NCBI GenBank assembly: GCA_949987565.1
Contig: OX465104.1
Coordinates: 2,863,474 to 2,927,473, forward strand
From: Luidia sarsii
Lineage: Eukaryota > Echinodermata > Asteroidea > Paxillosida > Luidiidae
Length of the DNA stretch: 64,000 nucleotides
Direction of reading: 5' to 3'
The first letter of the stretch is position 1; each line of letters starts with the position of its first letter. Shown piece after piece: positions 32,858 through 43,685 of the stretch. A model generated the notes under the pieces. That model did not search any database. It was not told the DNA's origin and worked only from the letters and a program-made list of their open reading frames with translations. The position numbers were made by a program, and so were the translations under genes.

Positions 32858-33090
32858 CTTTGGTTGTAACTAACGTTGCAGATTACCGTTTGTTGTTTGT
32901 GTCGTAAATCAGATAATACTATTTTAATGGGGCCTTTATTACGGGTTTAGGGGTGTACTGTACATGATGGTACACCCATAAACTAATAAAGTACATGTAG
33001 GTGTACTACTATTATACTAAAGTAATATTACATTACAGTTTTAGTATTAAATAAGACTTTTAGGCTTTGCATGGTGGGTGAATCAATATA

Positions 33091-33311
33091 GGAAGGTTTG
33101 GGGTGACACCATGTATCAGGTCTCTTAAAGAAGAGGTGTGGTTCCGAAAAGAACCTGAGTGGTAACTCGACGTTTCGACCAGTATCCTCTGGCTATCATC
33201 ACCAGAGCATACTGGTCGGAACGTCGAGTTACCACTCAGGTTCTTTTCAGAACCACACTTCTTCTTTAAGAGACCTTATAGTATACATGGTTGTGTCACC
33301 GCAAACCTTCT
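33091..33311. mobile_element. Foldback element with TATA target duplication
   Basis: The ends GGAAGGTTTGGGGTGACACC and GTGTCACCGCAAACCTTCT are inverted. The arms run about 100 bp each and meet near 33,205. TATA flanks both sides (33,087-33,090 and 33,312-33,315). The arms contain the CGACGTTTCGACCAGTAT / TACTGGTCGGAACGTCGAG pair that resembles the hammerhead-like motif. Confidence 0.78.
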
Positions 33312-34204
33312 TATACTGTAGTATAGGTATTAGGTACTAAACAATTTCAAGGCCTAGTTAGTACAGTACTTAGTCATGGTAGGCATCAGTAGCCCCAATT
33401 CTGTAGTGTTTTTTCTCCAATGGTCATCCATCACAGTCACACAGTAGTATTGTAGAGTTCCCCCACCTGTCCTTCTCCCTAGAGACGGACTCCTACCCTC
33501 CAGCTACTGTAGCTCCCACACCACAGTTAGTCTGGGTTTACAATGAACCTTATTGACCCCATCTTTTGTGTCTGGACTCCGGGAGTCTGTTCTTCGTCTG
33601 AGCTGCAGGTTGTAGTTGTACTTGTACCACACTACCGAGTAACACGCAGGACCTCTGTTTATAATTAAAATTAAGATTTTTTTTCTTCTGAGCAGCAGCG
33701 AACCATTTGATTGGACTAATTTAGAACTCTCCTAACTAAAAAGCAGGGATACCTGAATTAGCTATTGTTCGCTTTTGCACAATACTCAACAAAAAAGGAT
33801 CGATATGTACATGGACACAGACAGACAGCATAGCATTAGCATTGAGCAACAATCAAAGTGTTAAAGTACATGTACTCTAGTACTCTAGTAACTACAGTAC
33901 TCATGTAGTTAATAGTATAAAAGATACTCTGTACTACTAGTACATGTACCGGTACTATTCTACCAGTAGTGAGTAGTACTAGTAGTAGTAGTAGAACTAC
34001 AGTACTTATGTAGTAGTTAGTACTAATAGTCTAGTAGTAGTACTGCAGTAGTGCAGTGTAGAACACAAGTACATTAGTAGCACATGTAGTAGGCCTATTA
34101 GTATTACTTAGTGTAAAGTTGTAAACCCCAAATTTTGTAGTGCATTTTCTCTGGTCACCCTTCACATAGGTTTCTCTGGTCACCCTTCACACAATAGAGT
34201 TCCC
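33312..34204. other. Intronic or intergenic stretch with TAG/TACT-rich simple sequence
   Basis: Mostly unique up to about 33,830. Then 33,850-34,110 is dense in TAGTACTAGTAG and TACATGTAC words with no fixed period. No exon is recognised. Confidence 0.5.
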
Positions 34205-34860
34205 CCACTTCTGACTGGCACCCCCACCCCGGCAAAGACTAGTTGACTATTTGGGAAGGTCGCCATCTAAGAGCTGGATAGCTCAGATGGTAATGAGCAC
34301 TGGTACACATGTACGTTAATCCAGAGGTCTCGGGTTCAAGACCCGGTCCAGTCAAAGACACAAAGTTTCCTTTGCCATTTTTCAAAACTGTTTGAATGTT
34401 CCCAGTCAGTTTTTCCTGAATTTCCTGTGACTGAAATTGAAACCGAAAAAGCTGCATTCACTTTGTGTGATCTGTGATCCCTGGAGCCAATTTCAAGAAA
34501 AATTGCGTAAGTTATGCAATGTGCAAATGTTGCGTAAGTCTTGCGCCACAATGACTCTTTTCTGCCGCATTTAGAAAAGAGAGTAAAATGTTGCGTAAGT
34601 TACGCAACAAAATGTTCCGTATGCTGCTGAGCTGCTGTAGCCAGGTTTACAACAATTGGATGTTTGCATCTGAATGAAAGCATCTGAATGAAATGGGGGA
34701 GGGGGGTGCTGCCAAAGATATGCTGTACCAGTATTTTGGCAGTTGATAATGGTTGAATTCTTCTGGCTGGCATCCCCACCCCGGCAAAGACTAGTTGACT
34801 AGTATTTGGGAAGGCCACCATCTAAGGGCTGGGTAGCTCAGATGGTAAGAGCACTGTGAA
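34205..34860 (+). mobile_element. Two SINE copies, one nearly complete
   Basis: The first copy (34,205-34,378) has the leader CCACCCCGGCAAAGACTAGT, an A-box region GAGCTGGATAGCTCAGATGG and a B-box GGTCTCGGGTTCAAGACCC with GGTCCAGTCAAAG. A TACATGT insertion lies in the anticodon arm. The second (34,752-34,860) stops after GATGGTAAGAGCACTG. Between them, 34,500-34,620 carries the palindromic word TTGCGTAAGTTACGCAA twice in variant forms. Confidence 0.82.
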
Positions 34861-35677
34861 GTCTGCAAACAATGCAGTGCATTATTTCAATATTTGTATT
34901 AGAAATCAGAGTTATAAAGTTAGGCCACAAATTCTGCCTAAAGTTAGTTTATTATAGGGTCTCTGCAATCTAGACATTTTTATCACTTAGGCCTACATGA
35001 CTTACATGTACCTGTACATGTAACTCCATGCAACAGAACGGTCTTGCAATGTTGCTATTCTTGGTAACAATCAAACCGTTTTTTCAGATTCGTTCTGGGA
35101 GTGTATAAATTTGCAAGTTTTTTGTTTTTATGCTAATGAGAATTTCAATATACATGAACAAATTTGTGATGTCATCACAGGATCATGCAACAGAAACCCA
35201 ATTGGTTGTGTACAAAAGTCTGTGCAAAAATTATGTTTTCCTGCAGACCTATCCTTAAACCTGTTGATCTACTATACTGCCAACATGTTTGCTTCATAAT
35301 CATAATCGTGGTCGGAGAAAAGATTTCTGAAAAGAACCGGAGGAACTCGACGTTTCAAACAGTGTACTGTGTTTGTCTTCAGGAGACTGCTGGATTCCAA
35401 CTGGGAGTGGGGCTTATGTAGTGTAGAGAGGGATTCTGGTGAGGGGATTAGTCCAGTGAAGGGTGAAGGCAGGAACTCTATAAGGCAGGAACAAGGGATG
35501 CTGCACTGGATCCTAGTGTAGTGGGTATACTGTGTGTGCTCACTCAGACGTGTCATTTGTAGCAAATGAAGGCTTCAGTTACATGTACATTACTCTCAGT
35601 ATGATTTTAATGTCACAGGCATCTAGTAACAAACATTTGGCCCCAGTGTCTTGGTGAATTCTCTGTGATTAGAGGGG

Positions 35678-36311
35678 AATGAAACCCAGAGAAAAATGTT
35701 GGCTTATCTGATCGGGTGTTAAAATAACCTACAATTATCTACTGTATGTGCTACTCACCTATAAGTTTCATGAAGAGGGAAAAATCATGGAATTCGGTGG
35801 TCGAATTCGCGTTCCCGCTAACTGCCATCTTTTCGAATGGCCCGCTAGTCACTGTGGGGGGTATGACATCGCAACGGAAAACTCCCGCATGGGCCCTACT
35901 ACTGCATGCAGTTATACACTCGCGAGCTGAACGATGGTGTACTGCCAGGCTGTTGCATGTCAAAATGCCAGCGGGAAAAAGCTGGGGAAATCTTTCCATG
36001 CAGTTCCCAAACTTCCCAACGAGGACAACAGACCTGAGTTGTTTAGGAAGTGGGCTGCGGCCATCAAAGTTGAGAAATTTCTCAAAGTCGAGACCGGGCC
36101 CATGCAGGAGTTTTCCATTGGGATGTCATACCCCCCGCAGTGACTGGCGGGCCATTCGAAAAGATGGTGGTTTGCGAGACCGCGAATTCAACCACCGAAT
36201 TCCATGATATTTTCCCTCTTTGTGAAACTCGTAGGTGAGTAGCACATAGGTAATTGTAGGTTGATTTTAACACCCAATCAGGTAAGCCAACGTTTTTCCC
36301 TGGGTTTCATT
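35678..36311. mobile_element. 634-bp foldback element carrying a THAP zinc-finger start
   Basis: The arms are about 218 bp each. The left starts AATGAAACCCAGAGAAAAAT at 35,678 and runs to CCCGCATGGGCC at about 35,895. The right starts GGGCCCATGCAGGAG at 36,096 and ends with GGGTTTCATT at 36,311. By eye the arms agree at close to 90%. The 200-bp centre holds the THAP frame. THAP domains are the DNA-binding part of P-element-type transposases. No target duplication is visible. Confidence 0.7.
35934..36143 (+). pseudogene. Partial THAP-type zinc finger
   Basis: The frame begins MVYCQAVACQNASGKK, continues GKSFHAVPKLP and RPELFRKWAAAIK, and then runs into the right inverted arm and stops. It shows the first two zinc ligands (Cys4 and Cys9), the SFH..P block and the invariant Trp of THAP domains. 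The second Cys-x2-His pair expected about 15 residues later is absent, because the arm interrupts it or because an intron lay there. Most likely a relic of a P-element-like transposase or a captured host exon. Confidence 0.6.
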
Positions 36312-36694
36312 TAAGTTATGGGGACAAACCTCAACTTGGTTGTCAGATCGAGACAAAGCTTGAGCCCGAGCCTGATCCTTGGATTCGTAAAGGGCCGTTG
36401 ACAGCCGGTCCTGTGTGGTCACACACACATTCTTCCTGGAGATCGTTCCGGCTTCCTACTGATGTTATGCATATTCATGAACTCTCTTTACTCTGATTGG
36501 CCAATGTCCTAGTATAGAGCATACATGATAAATGCATTTATAAATATGATGTAATGACAATTGGCCAATGAGACTAATAAAGGGACCGGCAGAATAGCGT
36601 TTTCGGAAAGAATGCAGTTGCCGGGCGAATATAACCTGCCTTTTGTGTAAACAGCTTACGATCGTTTGTTCTGGTGGTTTTTTTTCGTTGCTAG

Positions 36695-36868
36695 GATTGG
36701 TCTCTGCTGAACTCCACCCACCCGGACCTGACTCCGTGCTTCCAGGAGACGGTTCTGGCATGGCTGCCTCTCCTCTTCCTGTGGTTGGTGGCGCCCTTCC
36801 ACATCTGCCACGTCAAGCGTCGCGACAGGGGCTCCATTCCCGTCTCCCATCTGCATCGCGCAAAGACA
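36695..36868 (+). CDS. ABCC1: ABCC1/MRP-type transporter exon: N-terminal tail and first TMD0 helix
   Basis: It reads DWSLLNSTHPDLTPCFQETV, LAWLPLLFLWLVAPFH, HVKRRDRGSIPVSHLHRAKT. This matches the MRP start DWN.TW..SNPD.T.CFQNTVLVW, with the charged loop RHDRGYI. ABCC1-type proteins export glutathione, glucuronide and sulfate conjugates across the plasma membrane using ATP. The exon begins after CGTTGCTAG and ends at ACA|GTGAGT. It has 58 codons, phase 0 at both ends. NST is a likely extracellular glycosylation site. ABCC1, ABCC2 and ABCC3 cannot be told apart here; the symbol is the nearest type. Confidence 0.9.
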
Positions 36869-37139
36869 GTGAGTACGGGAAAAAGACCGAAAGTCATTGT
36901 CGTCGTCATCGTAGGTTCGGCCGACAACAGCGAAAAACAAACACAAAACTAGAAAAGAGTTTGTTAGGGCCCGACATTTTGATCCTAGCAGGACCTTTCT
37001 CTGTGGCAGAGTGGAGTTCGCATACGCAGGGTCGCAGGTTACCGTAACCCCAATGGGAAAATGGTGCTTGAAAACTTTGCTTTTTAAATGTATTGTTACA
37101 TGTACATGGAGTTGCAAATAAAGTATTACAGGGACATAC

Positions 37140-37269
37140 TAGGGCCGTTCCCACTACACCAAATAAACGCGATTATTTGGATCGCGATTTGAATCTGGAC
37201 ACGGCAAAAAAAATGGTTTTTGAATCGCGATTCAAATCGCGATTATTTTCGTAGTGGGAACGTCCCTAC
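37140..37269. mobile_element. Palindromic MITE, AGGGCCGTTCCCACTAC ends
   Basis: The ends AGGGCCGTTCCCACTAC and GTAGTGGGAACGTCCCT are inverted 130 bp apart. The centre contains GAATCGCGATTCAAATCGCG. A second, more diverged right end lies at 38,505-38,556. Confidence 0.75.
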
Positions 37270-37391
37270 TGTGAACCTATATTACTCTTGCTATTCCCAC
37301 CATGAAAACCTTCAAATCTCATTAACTCTTTATCTCGTTTGCAGGTATTTGGGGCATTACTGATTCTTGTGCCCTTGGTGGAAGTGTCATT
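37203..37391 (+). pseudogene. Partial duplicate of the next ABCC1 exon (acceptor side)
   Basis: Positions 37,203-37,391 repeat 38,493-38,683. The copy includes the MITE end, the intron end (CTCGTTTGCAG at 37,334-37,344) and the first 47 bases of the exon (VFGALLILVPLVEVSF). After 37,391 the similarity ends and no donor follows; the frame stops about 75 bases later. If this acceptor were used the protein would be truncated. Confidence 0.8.
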
Positions 37392-38631
37392 CTATAGGGC
37401 CTATTGTACCTTATACTTCCTCTGTTGTTTACTGTGGATTCTTATCTTCTCGCCGACTCCCACAATTAAGAAGGGGTGACTGAACTTTATCAGGAGTCAT
37501 TTTCTCCTGTACACTTGTGTGTACGCACTACTACACAGGTGTACTACATATGGTACCTAAATTGAGATTTTCTGGCCTGTCAACAAATGAGAAGTTCAAC
37601 AACTCTGTCTAGCTTGTGCCATTTAACAACATTCCACAATTTGAGAGCTAGTCGTTTTGTTTTGTCAGCGGCTCAGCGCCGGTGAGAAAAATTGCGGGAA
37701 CGTTAAGTTCAGCAATCAATGCGAGGGATTAGGCCTATCACCTCAAATCCTACAATAACAATGTATAAAGGCAGCAAAGCTGCTTACAATGTACATGTAG
37801 CTCATGCAGTTCCTGTACCATGTACATTGTGCACGTACGAATTATGGGATTGAATGTTGCTTCTCGAGCCTTATTAAGCCGCTTTTCCACTGGACTTATT
37901 TTGGTCAGAGTAAACAAGACTATGGTTACTTTTCCCATTTTAAGTCCACGTGTAAACTGCCCATTTAATTTTCCTCTCAGTTACTTTAACCGAGCCGAAT
38001 AGTGACTTTTAACGGCCAACCTCTGCCCAGTAAAAATGACCAGGTAAGTTTAACCGAGCTGATTAGTCCAGTGGAAACGCACCACTCGGTAAAATGCCAC
38101 TCGGCGTACATGTACATGCACTGTGCACAAATAATTTTTGCCAGCTCGGTTACTTTAACCATCGTCTCAGATAAATTGACCGACTCAAAAGTCCAAATGG
38201 GAACGACGGTCAAATTTGACCATTGGAAAAGGAGTGAGACTTTTTCAAATAATCGCGTCGAGATGTGTGTAAGAACGCTCCGCTCAAATCGTACTGTTTT
38301 TTTTTTAAGCCCACGATGCATCGTGCAAGCATGGCATTTCCTGCCAGCAGCTTACTGCCAGGAAGTTCAGCACAGGGTTTGTTTACGTTCGTCAGCGAGT
38401 CCCGCCATTTCCGGTTGCACAGCGCGACCACATGCTAACCGCAATCGGCTCGCGTTTATTTGCGACGTGATTATTTGGCCTGTGTGGACATGACCAAAAA
38501 AAAATTTTTGAATTGCGATTCAAATCGCAATTATTTTCGTAGTGAGAATGGCCCTACTGTGAACCTATTACTCTTGCTATTCCCACCATGAAAACCTTTC
38601 AATCTCATTAAACTCTTGATCTCGTTTGCAG

Positions 38632-38760
38632 GTATTTGGGGCATTACTGATTCTTGTGCCCCTGGTGGAAGTGTCGTTTACCATTTCGGAGGTCCTCATG
38701 CCGTCCAGACAAGTGGAGGGGATGTACCTAGTAACCCCAACCCTCACCGCCCTCTCCATG
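38632..38760 (+). CDS. ABCC1: ABCC1-type exon: TMD0 helix 2-3 region
   Basis: It reads VFGALLILVPLVEVSFTISE, VLMPSRQVEGMYLVTP, TLTALSM, the counterpart of the human exon ending PVFLVSPTLLGITM. The acceptor is TTTGCAG before 38,632 and the donor is ATG|GTAAGA after 38,760. It has 43 codons, phase 0 at both ends. Both halves have a decayed extra copy nearby: the first half 1.29 kb upstream, the second half exactly 400 bp downstream. Confidence 0.9.
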
Positions 38761-38904
38761 GTAAGAATTGGCCGAACTCTGACCTCAGAAGAGGTCGCCG
38801 GCTTCTGACCTTTGGCAGAGCAGAAGTGGGACAGCGGCGCAGTCTTTAATCCAATCTGATTTTCCAGAGGAAACCTTTGTTTGTTTGTGATAAAACAAAA
38901 CTTT

Positions 38905-39111
38905 AAAATTGAGTGGGCCTGACGTTTCGATCCTAGCAGGACCTTTCTCAAAGGCAGAGTGACAAGGACAAAACAGATACATGTACATGAAGGAAGGGGA
39001 AGAGAGTGGATAGGACAACATTTCTAGACAAAAGTCCAGGCTACACAACAACCAACATGTATGTTTCGTAAAGGCCCATTACAACAATTGGTAAGATCAG
39101 AAAACATCACG
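38905..39111 (-). mobile_element. Penelope-terminal fragment plus flank, also found at 41.8 kb
   Basis: The core GGGCCTGACGTTTCGATCCT is followed by GTGACAAGGACAAAACAGAT, and then by GACAAAAGTCCAGGCTACAC and GGCCCATTACAACAATTGGT. The same composite occurs at 41,815-42,010. It separates the intact exon from the copy at 39,112-39,292. Confidence 0.75.
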
Positions 39112-39292
39112 AGTGGAGGGGATGTACCTAGTGACCCCAACCCTCACCGCCCTCTCCATGGTAAGAATTGGCCGAACTCTGACCTCAGAAGAGGTCGCCG
39201 GCTTCTGACCTTTGGCAGAGCAGAAGTGGGACAGCGGCGCAGTCTTTAATCCAATCTGATTTTGCAGAGGAAACTTCTGTTTGTTTGTGATA
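39112..39292 (+). pseudogene. Partial duplicate of the upstream ABCC1 exon (donor side)
   Basis: Positions 39,112-39,292 repeat 38,712-38,892 with few changes. They cover the last 49 exon bases (GMYLVTPTLTALSM), the donor ATG|GTAAGA and 130 bases of intron. There is no acceptor before it. The fixed 400-bp offset shows a single duplication event. Confidence 0.85.
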
Positions 39293-39402
39293 ATGTGCTG
39301 TGGTGATCAGTGGTTCAAAGGGCGTGATATGCACTTTGGCCCTTTCCCAAAACCCGGCTTAGGCTCAGGCTCCAGGCTTTGTCTCCATTTCTCTTGTCAA
39401 GT

Positions 39403-42310
39403 TTAAAGCCCCTACACAACATTGGTAAGATCGAAAAAAAAAAAAAATGTTCACAGATTTACATGAAACATGAAAATGGTTATAGCAGAAACCTCGCGCT
39501 GAAATATTCCTGCCTAAAATGCTGTATTTTTTGGAAAAAAGAGTAAAAGAAATTGTTTACGTCTCACCAGGATGTAACTATTTTTCGGAACAGTAAGGTA
39601 TTGAATGCTGCATTTTTGCGAAACAAATGAAGCAGTTTTCACAAATTTCTCGAGACTCGGTTGGTGGATTGGGCTGAATTTTTCACAGGTGTGCTATTTC
39701 AGGCATGTGTTGAATCAGACAACGTATGGATGCTATTCTTTGACCCCGACCAATGTTGTGTAGGGGCTTATAGTGCAAGGCAAGAGAATGGGAGGCCTTT
39801 GACTTTGTTGTTGCATGTTGTACTGCGTTTTGAAAAAGAATCCAAAGCTTCAACAAAGAACTCCAACCTGTCTTTTCAGCTTTTGGATAGCAGAGACGAA
39901 CCTGGAGCCGAAGCCTAAGTCGGGTTTTGGAAAAGGGCCCATGTATCTAGTTCATGTATAGGTGTTCTCTGGCATACATGTAGCTCATTGCACATGAATT
40001 ATACATTTGTTTGCTTTCCTTAAAAAATCTGAATGACAAGAAACCCACTGCGTAATTGGAGGCCAGTTGAAAAAAAAGAAAATGGCGGGCCGGTTAAACT
40101 TTAAATCTGGTGGCCTAGTTCCCCACCCCCAAAAAAAGTCGAAGTTGAAAATTGGTTCTGATTTCTATTTTTGGAGCCGCGGTTTGACTCGTTGGAAGCA
40201 GCTGATCTTCCCAAGCCTACTTCAGACTCTTTTGCCAGGGCTGTGGAATTGTGGAGAGTCCCTAGCAACCAGAATCCTTGGATACTTCAGGGCCACATCT
40301 TAAGCAGAGCTGTTATTCTGACTCACTTCTAGAAACCATGCTTTAAAAACGGCCCAATACAACATTGGGAAGATCGGGAAGCATTGATGTCCACAGATTT
40401 CCTTCTATTTTACACAGTTTGTAGATGGTCAATGATTGAATCGTCATGTTGAAATCTTACGGTCTGGGATGTTATACTTCTCGAGAAATCTTCACAAAAA
40501 CATTGACACATGCACGTAGTGTTATGTAGTTTTATGTACAGGTAGTTTTACTTGTGAGTTATAGACTACATCTATTTCTTACACTACAGGCTGGTGCAAA
40601 AACCATGACGGTTATTTGCCTTTATCTACTTTCTCAGATTACCATTTGAACTTAAACCTTTGCAGGATTTCTTTTTTTTGAATGTGTAATGGTTTAAAAC
40701 ACAAACCGTGGCAATCTTTTTACCTTTACCAATGTTGTATGGGGCCTTTAAAAACCCTAACGTTCCCCATCCTCACAAAATCCAACACCAGGTTTTGTTC
40801 GAATTTGTTGGATAAGGTACCCCAAGGATAGCATACAGATACTGCTGCTGAATTTTGTTGGAGTTTGTTGGATTAGGTACCAATGGCCCAGGGAGACACT
40901 GTTGGAGTTTGTTGGATTAGGTACCAATGGTTAGTACACTGCAACACACTCCAACACCTGACCAGAAAATGACCAAGAGCTCGTGGGTAAACTCACCCAC
41001 GGAAGCAGTGTAGTGCACTGCTACACCATGTACACACTCCAACACCTGACCAGAACATGCCATAGCAGACGCATTGTGGCATTCGGTTGGGTTGGGGACA
41101 AACCCCCTGTCATGCCTGTTGTCATGCAACAATGCATGATTAATACACATCTGTACCCAACCTAACAAAATCCAACACGTGCAGACTGTTAAATTCTGTG
41201 AGGTTACAGTAGGTACCAATGGGCTCCTAATTTCTGCCCAAATGTTGGATTTTGTTGGGTTAGGTATGCTTCCTAGCGAAAGAGCCTAGGGGGTTAGGGT
41301 TTTAAGTGTCTCTTGTGACTGGGAAGAAAAGAAGAAAAATAATACGCAGAAGAAGAAGAAGAAGAAGAAGAAGAAGAAGAAGAAGAAGAAGAAGAAAAAG
41401 AAAGTAGTCTTCTCTCTTGGATAAATACATGTGCAATGCAGATGTTAACCTTGATGATTCATGCTCCCATTGTAGTCTGGACTTTTCTTGGCCTTGTTCT
41501 TTTTTTGTCTGTGAGAAGGGGTTGGGGGCTGTGTCATTCCATGCAAGCCTACTATTGTCGATTTCATGGTGACTCCGGTAAATGGTGGGGTGGGGGGAGG
41601 GGGGGAGGAGGGAGATTTTGAAAGCAGACTTTGGCTGAAACGAAAAATAAGGACACCACTCACACCAGAACAACAGCGCGAGGTTAGCCTTGAAGACAAT
41701 GCAGAGCCCCCGGTTGCTAGGGGATTTTGTTACCCGAGGAAATTTCTTTCAAAAAGGAATCGGCCAAAGTGAATTGCGAGGTTTGTGACTTTAATACAAA
41801 ATACAAAATTTTAAAATTGAGTGGGCCTGACGTTTCGATCCTAGCAGGACCTTTCTCAAAGGCAGAGTGACAAGGACAAAACATATACATGTACACGAAG
41901 GAAGGGGAAGAGAGTGAATATTACTAGACAAAAGTGCAGGCTACACAACAACCAATGTATATATTTGTTTCGTAAAGGCCCATTACAACAATTGGTAAGA
42001 TCAGAAAACATCAATGTCCACAGATTTCCTTCTAATTTACACAGTTTGTAGACGGTCATAATGCAATCGTCATTTCGAAATCTTAAGGTCTAAGATGCTG
42101 TACTTCTCAACAAATCTTCAATCAAACATCGACATAAACTATTTCTTACACTACAGAACGTTGCGAAAAGCGTGACTTTTTTTTTTTGCCTTTTTCTACT
42201 TTCTCAGATCACCATTTGAGCTAAAACCTTCGCAGGATTTCTTTTTCGGATTGTTTAATGGTTTAACACACAAACTGTGGCAATCCTTTGACCTTTACCG
42301 GTGTTGTATA
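39403..42310. other. ABCC1 intron filled with MITE copies
   Basis: Positions 39,403-39,760 hold a complete TTAA-type MITE (AAAGCCCCTACACAACATTG ... AATGTTGTGTAGGGGCTT). Positions 40,350-40,750 and 41,955-42,310 hold two copies of a relative with the interior CACAGATTTCCTTCTA, TTACACAGTTTGTAGA and CTTTCTCAGAT. Positions 40,765-41,260 hold a family with TTGTTGGATTAGGTACCAAT words on both strands. A (GAA)n run lies at 41,346-41,400. Positions 41,815-41,905 hold a Penelope-terminal fragment. No exon is seen. Confidence 0.6.
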
Positions 42311-42365
42311 GACATGTCTCTTGTGACTGAGCAAAGAAGAAGTAGAAGAAGAAGAAGAAGAAGTA

Positions 42366-42680
42366 GCCCCTACACACCATTGGTAACAGTCTTAGAAACA
42401 CGTCCATACTTTGTCTAATCCAGCATATGCATGAAATAACACACCTGTGAAAGTTTCAGCTCAATCCGCCAACCATGTCGCAAGAAAATTGTGAAAAACT
42501 CTCATTTCTTCATCAAACTTTGTCAGCTTCCAGGATCGTAAAATGCACCCAGCAGAATTTTCAATAGCGCCACCGTAGATTTAAACCGGAAAATTGCGAG
42601 TAAATCTCGAAACAGTCGTTCTTACATGTAATTGCGAATGGACCATGTTGGATTTGTGCAAATGGTGTGTTGGGGCTTCA
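42366..42680. mobile_element. MITE, CCCCTACACACCATTGGT subfamily
   Basis: The left end is AGCCCCTACACACCATTGGT. The right end is CAAATGGTGTGTTGGGGCTT. The interior (CACACCTGTGAAAGTTTCAG, CTCAATCCGCCAACC) is shared with 46,180-46,428 and, in variant form, with the ACACAACATTG subfamily. The left end is preceded by an AGAAGAAG run. Confidence 0.75.
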
Positions 42681-43385
42681 AGGCTGGTAAGCATGCTTTT
42701 AAATGACTGTTGGATTTTCAAACAAAATTCCACTTTTCATGAAAATGGCAGCATTCCAAGTGCTTAAAGTTCACAGCATGTCAGATACTGGTATTTACTT
42801 CCACTTGAGCAAGTTACATGTACTTTAACAAAATTTGTCAGGTCGAAATTTGGATTTGTGCAAATGGTGTGTAGGGGCTTCAAGAGTATTCACCAAGAGA
42901 AACTGGGGGCCAAACGCTTGTTTTCTAGAAGCCTGAGACATTAAAATGGGTTTTAGAGAAATGTGACCGAAGCATACCGGTAAGCCTGAGCCTAAAGGCC
43001 ACTGTACATGAGCTGAGCTCATCTGCTGAGCAAAAATTCTCTCGAGGTCATTAGCTCAGCACGTAGCTCACTGTGTGCACTGAACATTTGGTGAGATTTC
43101 TGCCTCAAGAGGCTGTGAGACCGATATCTATCCTGTTTGATGTTTTTCGCCTCGCGTGGATGAAAACTCATATTGTGCGGCGACTTGAGCTACGTGCTGA
43201 GCAAAAAAGATAAAAACTAGCCAATGAAAGCGCACGCTCTGTTCAAAAATATATTTTTTGCTCAGCACGTAGGTCAAGTCACCGCACACGATGAGTTTTC
43301 GGCGGCCTTAAGGCCTTCATTTCGTAAACGGCCTAGGATCCTTGCTTTAGATAAACATGTACGTTTCTTGTTTCCCTGGTTCCAG

Positions 43386-43526
43386 ATCCTGGTCTTTATA
43401 TTGATCCAGCTGGATAGGATTAAAGGGAACCAGTCATCCTCGGCGCTCTTCATCTTCTGGCTCCTCGTGGCCATCTGCGGCATCGCAGAGTTTGCATCGA
43501 GAATATACAGCATCCTTTATGACCAG
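43386..43526 (+). CDS. ABCC1: ABCC1-type exon: TMD0 helix 4 region
   Basis: It reads ILVFILIQLDRIKGNQSSSA, LFIFWLLVAICGIAEF, ASRIYSILYDQ. It has 47 codons, the same number as the human exon (LLATFLIQLERRKGVQSSG...). The acceptor is GGTTCCAG before 43,386 and the donor is CAG|GTACGT after 43,526, phase 0 at both ends. The donor and the last 23 exon bases are tandemly duplicated directly downstream. Confidence 0.93.
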
Positions 43527-43626
43527 GTACGTGGGAATGTTCAATGTACTTGTATACAGCATCCTTTATGACCAGGTACATGTGTGTACGCTACTACGTG
43601 GGAATGTTCAATGTACTTGTATACAG
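43504..43626. repeat. 49-bp tandem duplication across an ABCC1 splice donor
   Basis: The block TATACAGCATCCTTTATGAC, CAG|GTAC and GGGAATGTTCAATGTACTTG starts at 43,504 and again at 43,553, with a small insert in the second copy. This creates a second potential donor at 43,576. Its use would add 49 bases and bring in TGA at 43,569-43,571. Confidence 0.85.
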
Positions 43627-43685
43627 TTTAGGCCACACTACACGTACATGGATGTACATGTACAATGTACATGTAATACAGACAG

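Noticed and set aside
35746..36207. 153-codon plus frame through the THAP foldback
   Set aside because: Runs across both inverted arms in a different frame from the THAP reading. Parts of the arms read similarly in both places, as expected from inverted copies.
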